Shown: positions 1 to 9,635, counted from the first letter of the stretch. The stretch: DNA of 64,000 nucleotides from Myxococcales bacterium (GCA_016720595.1 JADKKI010000009.1:124001-188000); one strand, 5' to 3'. The notes: generated by a model from the sequence alone, not told the origin. Translations and numbers: made by a program.

Positions 1-612
1 GGTCATCTCGGTGGCCAGCTCGGCGAGCTCGTCGGAGCCGCGGACGGGCGCGGAGGCCGTGAAGTCGCGACGCGCGATCCTCCGCGCTTGCTGGACCAGG
101 CGGCCGATCGGCCGCCCGACGAGCCAGCGCCCGAGCACGAACGACAGCGACAGGCCGATCACCACGATCAATCCCATCTCGATCGCCGTGAGGACGATGT
201 CAGCGCGGACCATGCGGTCGATCGCGTCGAGCGGCTCGCGCCCGACCACCGCACCCACCACCTGCCCACGGGCGCGAATCGGGAACCGCGAGACAAAGTC
301 GTGGCCCTCGATCCGCTGCGCTTCCTCGCCCTGCTGTGCGCCTGCGACCCACTCGAACCGGATCGCCCCATCGTTCTCGTTCGCGCGCTGGACGAGACCG
401 AGCGTCTGGCGGGTGGCGAGCTCGGGGCTCGGGGCATCGATCCAGACGTCCGCGACCCCGGCGTGGAGGATCCGCCCGACCACACGATGATCCACCTCCA
501 TGTCGTGCACGAACCGTCCACGATCGTGCTCCACACGCACCACCGCCAGGAGCGAGAGCGCCACGATCAGCGCTCCGGCGAGGACGAGCGTGTACTTGAC
601 GACGACCTTCAT
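1..612 (-). CDS. Membrane sensor protein with HAMP domain (C-terminus outside window)
   Basis: The first 204 codons are visible and the gene runs off the left edge. It starts MKVVVKYTLVL, with one membrane segment at about 5-24, an extracytoplasmic sensor region to about 140, a second membrane segment at about 144-162, then a HAMP linker ending in GSDELAELATEM, the usual HAMP signature. A histidine kinase or diguanylate cyclase domain would be expected next, but it is not in the window. The receiver gene at 656-1036 lies just upstream on the same strand (43-base gap), so the pair may form a two-component operon. HAMP topology is clear; the output domain is unknown. Confidence 0.8.
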   Translation of the reverse strand, partial: MKVVVKYTLVLAGALIVALSLLAVVRVEHDRGRFVHDMEVDHRVVGRILHAGVADVWIDAPSPELATRQTLGLVQRANENDGAIRFEWVAGAQQGEEAQRIEGHDFVSRFPIRARGQVVGAVVGREPLDAIDRMVRADIVLTAIEMGLIVVIGLSLSFVLGRWLVGRPIGRLVQQARRIARRDFTASAPVRGSDELAELATEMT

Positions 613-655
613 CGCGCGGGCAAACCGTAGCAGGGATCCACGGCGAGTCGCCTCG

Positions 656-1036
656 CTAGGGGGTGATGGCCAGCGTGACCGCTCGGCGCAGGACGTTGAG
701 GCTGAGCGGCTTGTCGAGCAGCATCGCGCCCAGCTCCGCCGCCTGACTCCGCGTCCAGGCATCGCCGAACGCCGTCATGAAGATGAGGGGCGTCTCGTGG
801 CCCGCCTCGCGCAAAAGCCGCGCGGCCTCGAGCCCACCCAGCGTCGGCATCCGTACGTCGGTGATGATCACGCGGAGCGGTTCGCCCTCCTCGATCAGCC
901 GGCGGACCGCTGCGACGAGGTGCTCTCCCGTGGCGACCTGGATCACGCGATAGCCGACGGTCTCGAGCGCCGTGGCGAGGAGCGCTCTCAGCTGAGGGTT
1001 GTCCTCGGCGAGAGCGATGAGCGGGCGCTGGTCCAT
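656..1036 (-). CDS. Single-domain response regulator receiver
   Basis: This 126-residue protein is one CheY-like receiver with no output domain. The acidic pocket is at E11/D12, the phospho-acceptor Asp is D60 (IITDVRMP), the switch Thr is T89 (FMTAF) and the conserved Lys is K109 (DKPLS). I chose the ATG at 1036 because MDQRPLIALAEDN begins right at beta-strand 1; the frame is open further upstream without family features. It precedes the HAMP sensor at 1-612 on the same strand and is divergent from a second receiver at 1209. It probably relays phosphate by protein contact. Confidence 0.88.
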   Translation of the reverse strand: MDQRPLIALAEDNPQLRALLATALETVGYRVIQVATGEHLVAAVRRLIEEGEPLRVIITDVRMPTLGGLEAARLLREAGHETPLIFMTAFGDAWTRSQAAELGAMLLDKPLSLNVLRRAVTLAITP

Positions 1037-1208
1037 GGGGATGCGTCCTGCAACCACTGCGCCGCGGATCCCTGCATGGAACCTCACACGATCTCGGTCG
1101 AGCGCGTGTCGTTCGCGGCCACCGAGTCGAAACGACACGGCCTGGACGGCCGTGGGTGGCCGCGTTGCTGGCGCGGCCCGTGCAGCACGCTCTCGCGAGG
1201 TAGCTGCC

Positions 1209-1679
1209 ATGATGTGGAATCCCGAGGACGATGACTTCGAGCGCGAGGAGCCAACCAACCCGGACCACCGCAGCATCCGCGCACGCGTGCTGGTCGTGGA
1301 GGATGACGAGGATCTGCGCGAGCTGATCGTCGCGCGCATGCGCCGCGAGGGCTTCGATGTCGTCGAGGCCGGCTCGGGCTTCGAGGCACTCGACGTGCTG
1401 ACCGCCGCGGGGCGGAGTCAGCGTCCGTTCGAGCAGCTCGACCTGCTGGTGATGGACGTCCGCATGCCGGGCACCTCGGGCCTCGAGATCGCTCGCATGC
1501 TGCGCGCCGCGGAGTGGCCGCTGCCGGTGGTGCTGATCACGGGGTTCCCGGATCGCGAGCTGCTCCTCGAGGCCTCTCGGCTCCAGCTCTCGCTGCTCGC
1601 CAAGCCGTTCGCGCTCGATCGGCTCAGCGACACCGCGATCGCCGCGCTGCTCGCACCGCCACGGCACGCACGCGCCTGA
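1209..1679 (+). CDS. Single-domain response regulator receiver
   Basis: This 156-residue protein has a 25-residue acidic N-terminal extension and then a complete receiver domain: acidic pocket D32/D33, phospho-acceptor D83 (VMDVRMPG), switch T111 (ITGFP) and K132 (AKPFA). There is no DNA-binding or enzymatic output domain. The start is the ATG at 1209 behind a GAGG about 7 bases upstream; a second ATG follows directly. It is transcribed away from the receiver-sensor pair at 1-1036, so one divergent promoter region (1037-1208) may serve both. Confidence 0.88.
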   Translation: MMWNPEDDDFEREEPTNPDHRSIRARVLVVEDDEDLRELIVARMRREGFDVVEAGSGFEALDVLTAAGRSQRPFEQLDLLVMDVRMPGTSGLEIARMLRAAEWPLPVVLITGFPDRELLLEASRLQLSLLAKPFALDRLSDTAIAALLAPPRHARA

Positions 1680-1809
1680 CCGGTCGACGGGCGGACAGCT
1701 GGCCGAGATCCGGCCGGACACCGGACGCGTGTCGTCGGGATTTCGCGACGTTATCGCTGGCATGGTCGGTGCTCTCGGGATCGGGCACACTCAACTGACG
1801 AGGCGGCCC

Positions 1810-2148
1810 GTGGATCCGAACAACAACGAGCAGACCGAGCTGCTCCGCAGCATCTGGCAGCAGCTCGTGGCCACCCACAAGAGCCTGTCGACCCGGATCG
1901 ACACGACGAACGAGCGGCTCGAGTCGCTGGACCGGCGCGTCGAGTCGCTGGACTCGCGAGGGGAGACCACCAACCAACGTCTCGAAGAGTTCGCGGCGCA
2001 GACAAACGAGAACTTCGCGCGCGTCCATCGCAACTTCGAGAAGATCCAGGTGCGCCTCGATCACCTGGAGACGCGTGTGGATCCGATCGCGGAGCTCGAC
2101 GCACGGCTCACGCGCGTCGAGACCCACGTCGGGCTGCGCGAGGGCTAG
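1810..2148 (+). CDS. Small coiled-coil protein of unknown function
   Basis: The protein has 112 residues if translation begins at the GTG at 1810, which has GAGG 7 bases upstream (start MDPNNNEQTELL). Nearly all of it is predicted coiled coil, with repeating patterns such as TNERLESLDRRVESLDSR. There are no membrane segments or catalytic motifs. Similar short tRNA-synthetase-like or tropomyosin-like coiled coils are common and say little about function. It converges with the transporter gene at 2153, leaving only 4 bases between the stops. Confidence 0.65.
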   Translation: MDPNNNEQTELLRSIWQQLVATHKSLSTRIDTTNERLESLDRRVESLDSRGETTNQRLEEFAAQTNENFARVHRNFEKIQVRLDHLETRVDPIAELDARLTRVETHVGLREG

Positions 2149-2152
2149 CGGA

Positions 2153-3460
2153 TCACGGCGCGGGCGCCGGATCGAGCTTGCGCTGGCGGAGGATCCACAC
2201 CACGAACAGCAGCACCACGGCGCCGCCGATGCCGGCGAGGCCGTCGACATAGAGCATGGTCGTACGGCTGTGCGCGGTGGCCACGTAGCCGTCGACCAGC
2301 GCCATCGCATAGATCGGCATGTTGGCGAGCGAGGCGAACAGGTTGTACTTCGTCGCTCCGCCCGTATGCCCGATGATGTCGAGCACGAACGCGGTGAACG
2401 TCGAGTAGCACATGCCGAGCGCGAAGCTGTACGCGAGCACGCCGCTGACATACCAGACCGGGTTGCGCGGGCCGATCGCCATGCCGAACGTCAGCACCGC
2501 GAGGATCACACCCGAGAGCGCATACGCGCGGCGCTTGTCGATCCGATCGGACAATAGGCCACCGGCGAGAGAGCCGACGATCGCGGCACCTCCCGAGATC
2601 AGGCCGTTGGCGATCGAGACCAGCTTCGTGGACGCGCCCCAGTCGACGCCCATCACCGCGAACAGGTTCTGCGCACCACCCGAGCCGATCGGCATCAGGC
2701 ACAGCGAGATCGACAGGATCCCGGCACCCGACAACGTGTAGAGGAGCACCGGGGGAAACCCGAACAACCACTTCGGCTGGATCTTGCCGGCGCGCTTCGG
2801 ATCGGTGAGGAGGCTCATCAGATCGCCACCGAGCGCGCGCAGGCTGTCGACGAAGCGCGGGCGCGGATCCGGAGGCGGTGGCTCCTTGACGAACGACAGC
2901 ACCAGCGAGCACGCGAGCAGGAGGCCGCCGACGAGCACGAACGGCAGCCAGCGATACGGGCTCGCTTCCGAGATCATGAGGCCGAGGCCGCCGATCGTGG
3001 CGCCGCCGAGGTTTCCGGCCTGCGACCAGCCACCCGCCGCGCCGCGCTGCTCGGGCGGGGTCAGCTTGGCCATCAGCGCTTCGGTGCACATCCCGATGAA
3101 CGTGGTCGAGAGCCCGTTGATGAAGATGATCACGGTCATCAGCCCGACCGTGTCGTCCGTGATCGGGATGAAGCCGAGGGCGATGATCGCCGCGGAGGAG
3201 ATCAGGTTCGTGGAGATGTACCAGCCGCGCCCCGTCCAGATCGTGTCCACCAGCGGCGCCCACAGGAACTTCCAGGTGTGCGGCAGCGTGTTGGTCGCCG
3301 TCATCCCGGCGATCACGGCATCGGACATCCCTGCTTTGCCGGCCAGCGAGCCGATCGTGTACATGATGAAGCCGCTGGTCGCGCCGAACGGCAGGAACAG
3401 CAAGAAGTAGAGGAACGGGTGCGGAGGTCTGCGGGGTGTGGTCTCGCCTGACTCCGACAT
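2153..3460 (-). CDS. AmpG/PAT-like MFS transporter
   Basis: This 435-residue protein has about 12 hydrophobic segments. WKFLWAPLVD at 63-72 is the hallmark of the AmpG/PAT branch of the major facilitator superfamily, which imports anhydro-muropeptides in enterobacteria or transports acyl-CoA-type substrates in other members. A long central loop (about 205-245, PPPPDPRPRF onward) separates the two six-helix halves, and LSDRIDKRRAY is the loop motif between helices 8 and 9. A peptidoglycan-recycling role is possible but unproven, since no beta-lactamase or amidase gene lies alongside. It is divergent from the lipoprotein operon that begins at 3680. Confidence 0.8.
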   Translation of the reverse strand: MSESGETTPRRPPHPFLYFLLFLPFGATSGFIMYTIGSLAGKAGMSDAVIAGMTATNTLPHTWKFLWAPLVDTIWTGRGWYISTNLISSAAIIALGFIPITDDTVGLMTVIIFINGLSTTFIGMCTEALMAKLTPPEQRGAAGGWSQAGNLGGATIGGLGLMISEASPYRWLPFVLVGGLLLACSLVLSFVKEPPPPDPRPRFVDSLRALGGDLMSLLTDPKRAGKIQPKWLFGFPPVLLYTLSGAGILSISLCLMPIGSGGAQNLFAVMGVDWGASTKLVSIANGLISGGAAIVGSLAGGLLSDRIDKRRAYALSGVILAVLTFGMAIGPRNPVWYVSGVLAYSFALGMCYSTFTAFVLDIIGHTGGATKYNLFASLANMPIYAMALVDGYVATAHSRTTMLYVDGLAGIGGAVVLLFVVWILRQRKLDPAPAP

Positions 3461-3679
3461 CGCGCCACTCTACTGCGTACGAGGCCTGCACACGCGCACG
3501 CCGGCAGCGAACCGCACATCTCATGGGGGCAGCGCGCGGTCCGGACCGCCTGCCAGGCGCCGCGACATCAACGTCGTGGATTGGCGCGAACTGCACAACG
3601 CGCGACGCGCAACGCGCATGGATCGCATGTCCCACCCGCGGCACAGCCGTTGCTGATTCACAGGCGTCGGAGGTTCCGA

Positions 3680-5365
3680 ATGCGGATGCGCTTGTTGCTA
3701 GGGATGTCAGCGGTGCTCGCGGGTGCGTGCGGTGGAGGCGAGCTGTCGGGAGGAGACTCTCCGTACCCGGACGCCGGCGGCCACAGCTCCGATGCCGGCA
3801 CGGTCGGGTGTCTGTCGTCGAACGAGTGCCCCACGGGCTACGTGTGCAGCGAGTTCGGACGCTGCGAGCGTCCTCCGCCGGCGCCCACCGACGGCGGCAC
3901 GCCACCCCCACCCGAGATCGAGTACGAGTTCAGCGCGCCGATCAGCTCCGATCGCTACGTCTACGTGGCGATGACCGCGCAGGACGAGCTCGCGCGGATC
4001 GATGGCGAGACGCTCGCGGTCACCGCCACCCCGGTCGGCAAGTCGCCGCGCCTGGTCGCTGCGATCCCCGGTAGCGACGGCGCGGTGGTCCTCGATTCGA
4101 TCAACGGCACCGCCTCGGTGGTGCGCCCGAACGGCGCCCACGATCTGGTCAAGGTCGTGCCCACCCTCAAGAACCTCAACCGGCTCGATGTCGATCCCTC
4201 GGGGCGCTACGCGGTGGTGTGGTTCGACCTGACCAAGCAGCTGCAATCGACGGGCATCGGCGGCGTGGGGAGCTTCCAGGATGTGACGGTGATCGCACTC
4301 CAGCCTGGGCTCGAGCGCGCCGTCGACCTCACCGTCGGGTTCCGCCCCCGCGAGGTCCAGTTCGACGCCGCGGGCGCACGCGCCTACGTGATCACGCAGG
4401 ACGGCGTCAGTGTGATCGACCTCGGGTACTCGGTCACTCACGGGCCCTCGATCGTGCCCCCCATCCCCGTCAGCGATCCGGCATTCCCGCCCGAGTCCGT
4501 CGAGGTCCACGTGGTCTCGACCGGCACGTACGCGGCGGTGCGGCAGCTCGGTGAGAACTCGCTGCACATCGTGGACGTCGGCGGGTTCGAGCTCGGGCGG
4601 CAGTGGACCATCCCGCTGGCCTCACCGGCGACCGATATCGACCTCGCACCGAACGGCACGCGGGTGTACGCCGTCGAGCGCGCGGCCAAGAAGCTGGCGA
4701 TCATCGACGTCCCAGGGGACGCGCTCGATCCGAACGGCGTCGAGACGATCGACCTCACCGGGGCAACGATCGGCTCGCTCGTGCTCTCCCGCGACGGCAA
4801 TCGCGGGCTGCTGTTCACCAACGCGACCACCGACGAGCGCATCACGATGGTCAAGCTCGACCAAGCGGGCTACCCGTTCGTGACCTGGCCGCTCAAGAAG
4901 TCGGTGCGCGCGGTCGGGATCTCGCCGACGGGCACGACGGCGATCGTCCTGAATGCGAAGGCGTTCGGAGACCCCACCACGGCGGCCAACGTCGACGAGT
5001 ACATCGATCGCAGCTATGGCTACTCGCTGGTCGATCTCGCGACCGGCTTCGCCAAGCTCCAGATCACGCCGGTGGATCCGGGGACGTTCACCTACGCTCC
5101 CGATGGCAGCAAGGCGTACATCTCTCTCGATGGTGGCGACGTGCCCACCGCCGTGCGCGCGCTGCAGGTGGTGACCACCCAGAACGGCGTGGTGATCACC
5201 AAGCAGCTCGGCTCGCCACCCTCGGCGGTCGGCATCCTGCCGGGCGCCAACATGGCGTTCAGCTCGCAGCGTCATCCCCTCGGCCGCGTCTCGTTCGTGC
5301 ACCTCGTCACCGACGCGGTCCGCACGGTCACCGGCTTCGATCTCAACAGCAACATCGTGAACTGA
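3680..5365 (+). CDS. Beta-propeller (YncE-like) lipoprotein
   Basis: This is a 561-residue predicted lipoprotein. The start at 3680 has an ideal CGGAGG 6 bases upstream and yields the signal peptide MRMRLLLGMSAVLAGAC with lipobox LAGAC. A small Cys-rich module follows (CLSSNECPTGYVCSEFGRC), as often seen in myxobacterial lipoproteins, then a Pro-rich linker. The rest is repeated blades with hydrophobic-D-x-P-x-G-x-x-A-Y/V patterns (for example DIDLAPNGTRVYAVER), typical of a YVTN/YncE propeller. It is the first gene of an operon with 5373-6971 and 6974-7621. It may be a surface-exposed binding protein; the ligand is unknown. Confidence 0.78.
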   Translation: MRMRLLLGMSAVLAGACGGGELSGGDSPYPDAGGHSSDAGTVGCLSSNECPTGYVCSEFGRCERPPPAPTDGGTPPPPEIEYEFSAPISSDRYVYVAMTAQDELARIDGETLAVTATPVGKSPRLVAAIPGSDGAVVLDSINGTASVVRPNGAHDLVKVVPTLKNLNRLDVDPSGRYAVVWFDLTKQLQSTGIGGVGSFQDVTVIALQPGLERAVDLTVGFRPREVQFDAAGARAYVITQDGVSVIDLGYSVTHGPSIVPPIPVSDPAFPPESVEVHVVSTGTYAAVRQLGENSLHIVDVGGFELGRQWTIPLASPATDIDLAPNGTRVYAVERAAKKLAIIDVPGDALDPNGVETIDLTGATIGSLVLSRDGNRGLLFTNATTDERITMVKLDQAGYPFVTWPLKKSVRAVGISPTGTTAIVLNAKAFGDPTTAANVDEYIDRSYGYSLVDLATGFAKLQITPVDPGTFTYAPDGSKAYISLDGGDVPTAVRALQVVTTQNGVVITKQLGSPPSAVGILPGANMAFSSQRHPLGRVSFVHLVTDAVRTVTGFDLNSNIVN

Positions 5366-5372
5366 GGATCCC

Positions 5373-6971
5373 ATGCGCACGCACCACTTCATCCAGGTCG
5401 TCGGACTCGCAGCGCTCCTCTCCACCGCCTCGTGCGCGTGGGAGGACGAGCGCTCGATCCGCTGGGATCGCGACCGCGCGATCCTCGGCCCGATCCCGCT
5501 CAAGACCAACATCGCGTACATCGACTCCGGGCTCGATCGCGTGACCCTGCTCGATCTGTCCGAGGCCACCACCAAGATCACCACCAAGAACATCGGTCGC
5601 AACGCGATCCACGCGGTGCCGAGCCCCGATCGTCACCGGCTGTTCGTGATCACGCGCGGCGAGGAGGCCATCCACCACGGCGAGATCGATCAGCCCCCGC
5701 AGTTCTGGGCGCTCGACACCGAGCATCCAGACACCGTCCCGGTCTCGTACGCGATCGGCTCGCCGTTCGATCGCGTCGCGGTGTCCCCCGACAACACGAT
5801 CGCGATCGCGTACTTCTCGGCGGCGGGGCCCGATGCCGCGGGCTTCTTCCGCAACCCGAACGAGATGGCGGTGATCGATCTGACGCAGCCGCCGAGCGAC
5901 ACCAACCCCACGCTCAAGACCATCCGCTCGTTCGGCTCGGTGCCCGAGGGCATCACGCTCTCGCCGCCGATGGTGGTGCCGGGGACCTCGCTGCCGCGGA
6001 CGTTCGGCTTCATCCTGTCCTCGAACAACCTCACGATCCTCGACGTGTCGCACCCCGATCGCCGCGAGATCTCGGTCCGCCTCGATCTTGGTGGTGCGCC
6101 GGTGATTCCGAAGGAGGTCGTGTTCGCACCGCGCACGGCGAGCGCGTACGTGCGCAGCGACAACGCGCGCGACGTGCTCCAGGTGATCCTCGAGCCGGCG
6201 GCGGCGGCCACGCCGACGAGCAACGACTACCGCCCCGTGCTCGCCGAGCTCGGCGCCGGTGGCGGCCCGACCGACATCGCGGTCTATGACGACGCCGCCG
6301 GGAAGCGGTTCATCCTCGCCGCGACGCCGAACACGAAGGAGATCGTCGTGATCGATGCGGACACCGCCCAGTTCCGCTCGGTGCCGGTGGCCGATGCGAT
6401 CGATCGGATCATCCTGTTCCCGACCGGTGGCGAGGTGCCCCCGCACAAGGCGCTGTTCGCCTCGATCGCCGCGAAGACCAAGCGCGTGTTCGTGCTCGAC
6501 CTCGAGAACATCACCGATCCGCTCCAGCAGGTGGGCCTGCGCCCGATCTCGCTCGACAAGTCCGTGTCCGACGTCGTCCCGGTGCCGGGTCGCGATCTCG
6601 CGATGCTGGTGCACGACGACAACCGCACGGTGCTCGGGCTCCTCGACATGGACACCGAGTCCACCTCGCCGATGCTCGGCCTCGGCAAGCTCGACACCTA
6701 TGACTTCTCGCCCGATGGCATGCACCTGATCGGGGCGACGCCGAGCATCTCGCGCGTCGGCTTCGTGGCGCTCGACAACCTGCACCCGACCGACTTCCGG
6801 CTCGACGATCCACCGACGCGCGTGCTGTCCACGCAGAACGGCAAGATCTTCGTCGATCACGGCGACCCGCTGGGGCACGCGACGATCATCCCGTCGACCT
6901 CGGCCACCCGTGACGAGGCGATCGTCCTCGCCGGCTTCCTGACCATCAACCTCCTCGATTCGGAGCCCTGA
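5373..6971 (+). CDS. Second beta-propeller-type lipoprotein
   Basis: This 532-residue lipoprotein begins MRTHHFIQVVGLAALLSTASC, with lipobox STASC, and a GAGGA sits just ahead of the ATG. The mature part is built from blades with phrases such as AVPSPDRHRLFVITRG and VAVSPDNTIAIAYFS, so it looks like a diverged propeller paralogue of the protein at 3680-5365. Only 7 bases separate it from that gene and 2 bases from the barrel protein downstream. The three genes are therefore very likely co-transcribed and may build one outer-membrane complex. No enzymatic motif is visible. Confidence 0.75.
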   Translation: MRTHHFIQVVGLAALLSTASCAWEDERSIRWDRDRAILGPIPLKTNIAYIDSGLDRVTLLDLSEATTKITTKNIGRNAIHAVPSPDRHRLFVITRGEEAIHHGEIDQPPQFWALDTEHPDTVPVSYAIGSPFDRVAVSPDNTIAIAYFSAAGPDAAGFFRNPNEMAVIDLTQPPSDTNPTLKTIRSFGSVPEGITLSPPMVVPGTSLPRTFGFILSSNNLTILDVSHPDRREISVRLDLGGAPVIPKEVVFAPRTASAYVRSDNARDVLQVILEPAAAATPTSNDYRPVLAELGAGGGPTDIAVYDDAAGKRFILAATPNTKEIVVIDADTAQFRSVPVADAIDRIILFPTGGEVPPHKALFASIAAKTKRVFVLDLENITDPLQQVGLRPISLDKSVSDVVPVPGRDLAMLVHDDNRTVLGLLDMDTESTSPMLGLGKLDTYDFSPDGMHLIGATPSISRVGFVALDNLHPTDFRLDDPPTRVLSTQNGKIFVDHGDPLGHATIIPSTSATRDEAIVLAGFLTINLLDSEP

Positions 6972-6973
6972 CC

Positions 6974-7621
6974 ATGCGCGCACTCCTCGCTCTCTCTGTC
7001 GTGCTCGCCGCCGCTGCACCGGCGCTCGCCGAACCGCGCAACGAGGTCACCACCGGCGCGTACAACCGCGCGATGCATGCGTCCTCCGCGAACGCCGTGA
7101 CGTCAGACAGCCTCGGCGGCGGGACGTTTGGATATGCGCGGCGGCTCGATCTCGGCCTCATGCCCCGGCTGCAAACCTGGGTGACGGGCAACTTCACGTA
7201 CGGGTCGGCCGAGGGCACGATGTTCTCCACGCTGACCACGGAGATCGACACGATGACGTTCACCGCCGGTGGGCGTGCGCGGTACGAGCTGCTCGGGCAC
7301 GTGGTGCTCGGGGCGCGCGTCGATCTCGGGATGGCGTACGCGTCCCTCAAGCTCGCCGAGGGCAGCCGCGAGCTGAACGATAGCGGGTGGGGCGGCACCA
7401 CCACGGCGGCGACCTCGGTCGATCTACTCGTGCATACGGGCGAGTACTGGAACCTCGGCGTCCGCTTCGAGCTCGGCTACACGCTGACGTCGGCGATCGA
7501 GCTGGCGCCTGCGGAGGCCAACGACTCGAGCACGATCCAGCTCGAGATGTCGCAGGCCTCGCTCGGCCACCTCGACGTCGGCGGGAAGTTCTTCTCGTTC
7601 GCGGTGCTCAGCCAGTTCTGA
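6974..7621 (+). CDS. Predicted outer-membrane beta-barrel protein
   Basis: This 215-residue protein has a classic signal peptide, MRALLALSVVLAAAAPALA. The mature chain alternates polar and hydrophobic residues in strands (FGYARRLDLGLMP, TWVTGNFTYGS, FTAGGRARYELLG) and ends in an aromatic-rich strand finishing SQF, as outer-membrane barrels do for BAM recognition. The size suggests 8 strands. It closes the operon with the two propeller lipoproteins. The stop lies 2 bases from the stop of the convergent EAL gene. Confidence 0.72.
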   Translation: MRALLALSVVLAAAAPALAEPRNEVTTGAYNRAMHASSANAVTSDSLGGGTFGYARRLDLGLMPRLQTWVTGNFTYGSAEGTMFSTLTTEIDTMTFTAGGRARYELLGHVVLGARVDLGMAYASLKLAEGSRELNDSGWGGTTTAATSVDLLVHTGEYWNLGVRFELGYTLTSAIELAPAEANDSSTIQLEMSQASLGHLDVGGKFFSFAVLSQF

Positions 7622-7623
7622 GC

Positions 7624-8472
7624 TCAGCGGCGGCGCGTGCGCGTGGTGGTGCGCGGCTTGATCGTCACCTTGTCCTTGCGCCGGCGCTCGTGGTGACCGT
7701 CGGTCTTGCCGAGCTCCTCCGGCCACGTGACCTCCGGGAGCGGGAACGCGGGGCGCGCGAGCAGGTAGCCCTGGCCGAACTTCGCGCCCGAGGCGATCAC
7801 GGCCTCGAGCTCCTCGACGGTCTCGATGCCCTCTGCGACCACCACGGCATCGAGCTGATTGCACAGCACCACGATCGCGGACACCAGCTTGAACAGGCGC
7901 GAGTCCTGCGTGAGGCCGGCGATCAACCCGCGATCGAGCTTCACCACGCGGGGCTGGAGATCGGCGATGTACTTGAGGTTCGAGTACCCGGCACCGAGAT
8001 CGTCGACGACGAGGTAGACACCGCGGTCTCGGACCTCGCTGAGGATGGTCTGGCACAGGTGGAAGTGCGAGAGGGGGACGCCCTCGGTGATCTCGAGGTA
8101 GACGTCGTGGTCGTGCTGGAAGATCGGATCGTTCGGCTGGACGATGTACCGCTCGTTGAGCTCGGCCGGGTGGATGTTGATGAACAGCGGGAAGTCTGGG
8201 CAGCCGTCGAGGGACATCTCCCGCAGCATCCGGCCGAGCTCGCCGGTGCACGAGTGCTCCACGGCGGCGTTGAATAGATCGGGTGGCGACGCGAACTCGG
8301 GCGCCTTGGAGCGCACCAGCGCCTCGTACGCGAACACCTTGTGGGTGCGCAGATCGACGACGGGCTGATAGACCATCCGCACCGCGCGCTCGTCGAGCAC
8401 GCGACGGATCGCGTGGGTCGCCGGCGGCAGCGTCATCTCCGCGATCGGAGGGATGAGCGTGGAGCGCTTCAC
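7624..8472 (-). CDS. EAL-domain protein, probable c-di-GMP phosphodiesterase
   Basis: This 282-residue protein has a stand-alone EAL domain from about 22 to 250 with no visible sensor or GGDEF domain. All key residues are present: EAL at 50-52, N99, E127, D157/D158 (DDLGAG, usually DDFGTG), K178, E214 and Q234. It is therefore predicted to hydrolyse c-di-GMP to pGpG in the cytoplasm. The tail from about 255 is strongly basic (RRRKDKVTIKPRTTTRTRRR) and may bind nucleic acid or membrane. A PilZ c-di-GMP receptor is encoded at 20513-20866. Confidence 0.88.
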   Translation of the reverse strand: MKRSTLIPPIAEMTLPPATHAIRRVLDERAVRMVYQPVVDLRTHKVFAYEALVRSKAPEFASPPDLFNAAVEHSCTGELGRMLREMSLDGCPDFPLFINIHPAELNERYIVQPNDPIFQHDHDVYLEITEGVPLSHFHLCQTILSEVRDRGVYLVVDDLGAGYSNLKYIADLQPRVVKLDRGLIAGLTQDSRLFKLVSAIVVLCNQLDAVVVAEGIETVEELEAVIASGAKFGQGYLLARPAFPLPEVTWPEELGKTDGHHERRRKDKVTIKPRTTTRTRRR

Positions 8473-8515
8473 TCGGCGCTCATCATAAACCGAATCGCTC
8501 GGCGGGGCGTGCGAT

Positions 8516-9589
8516 CTACTGCGCGAGGGCGCTGTCGAGCTTCGCCAGGACGAGCTTGTCGGAGCTGTCGGTGGGCGAGGACCCGGCCTCGAGGGCCTTC
8601 AGCTCGGCCTTCGACGCTCCGAGGCCCACGATCGATTCCACCGCGGCGGCTCGGGCCTGCCAGCTGGCCGACCGATCCTTCACCACGGTGGCCATCGCGG
8701 CCTTGACCTCGGTGGAGTCGAACCACGGCGGAAGGTTCTTCCAATCGTGCGAGTAGCAGAACGCCGACATCACCTGCCACGGCGCCTTGCTCGGCGCCTC
8801 CTGGATGCGGCGGAGGAACAGCCGGTAGGCGCCTTCGTTCCCAGGCTGGGCGAGGAACATCGAGACCACGCCCTCCATGCACGCGGCGTAGGCCTCGGGA
8901 TCCTCGGCGGTCGCAGTGGTGCGCTCGTACAGCGAGAGCCACTGCGGGTTGCCGAGCTTGCCGCCGGCGGCACACGCGGCCTGGCGCAGCTTCGGATCGG
9001 GATCGCGCTCGGCCATCGCGAGCACGCGATCAGAGGCACCCGGGAGCGCGCGGCTGCCGGGCAGCGTCAGCGCCGTGAGCGCCTGCTCGCGAACGCCGCT
9101 CGCGGGGTGCTGGGTCGATTCGAGGAGGAACGCGCCGACCCGGGGATACCGCGCACCGTCGGCGGCGAGGATCCGGATCATCGCCTCGCGCACGTGCAGC
9201 TCGGACTCACGGCGCGCGGCGTCGACCACCGCGTCGCGGCTCGTCGCATCGTTGCCGAGCATGGCAGCGGCCTGGAGCCGTACCGCGGGAGCGCGGTGCG
9301 CGAGGAGCTTGCTCCCGAGCGCGACCGAGAGCTCGTGTGCCGTGCCGGGGTGGCGCAGCTCTTCCGAGAGCGCCTCCATCGCCGGGCAGGTCGACGTGAT
9401 CTGGTAGCCCTCGAGCCCGCAGGTCTCGAGATCGACGACCAGCTTCTCGATCCCGGAGGGCGCACGCGCGGCGACACCGGGGCGAGACGCCTCGACGACC
9501 TTCCGCGCCGTGGGGGCCACGCGCTGCTCCTCGACCTTCGTGCACGCCGCCAGCGCGAGCACGCCACTGAGCACCAGAAGTTGCTTCAC
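8516..9589 (-). CDS. HEAT-repeat lipoprotein
   Basis: The GTG at 9589 has AAGGG at a good distance and gives VKQLLVLSGVLALAAC, a good lipoprotein signal (another in-frame GTG lies 18 bases further upstream). The mature part is a string of helical pairs such as VRLQAAAMLGND, VREAMIRILAADG and LRQAACAAGGKLGN, which are HEAT/armadillo-type repeats. It is about 357 residues long. Such proteins usually act as binding scaffolds on the inner face of the envelope; the partner is unknown. It is divergent from the GreA/B-like gene at 9636. Confidence 0.75.
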   Translation of the reverse strand: MKQLLVLSGVLALAACTKVEEQRVAPTARKVVEASRPGVAARAPSGIEKLVVDLETCGLEGYQITSTCPAMEALSEELRHPGTAHELSVALGSKLLAHRAPAVRLQAAAMLGNDATSRDAVVDAARRESELHVREAMIRILAADGARYPRVGAFLLESTQHPASGVREQALTALTLPGSRALPGASDRVLAMAERDPDPKLRQAACAAGGKLGNPQWLSLYERTTATAEDPEAYAACMEGVVSMFLAQPGNEGAYRLFLRRIQEAPSKAPWQVMSAFCYSHDWKNLPPWFDSTEVKAAMATVVKDRSASWQARAAAVESIVGLGASKAELKALEAGSSPTDSSDKLVLAKLDSALAQ

Positions 9590-9635
9590 GGGGGCCCTTG
9601 TAGTCACCGAAGAGCGCCGAATTCAAGCGTAAACT

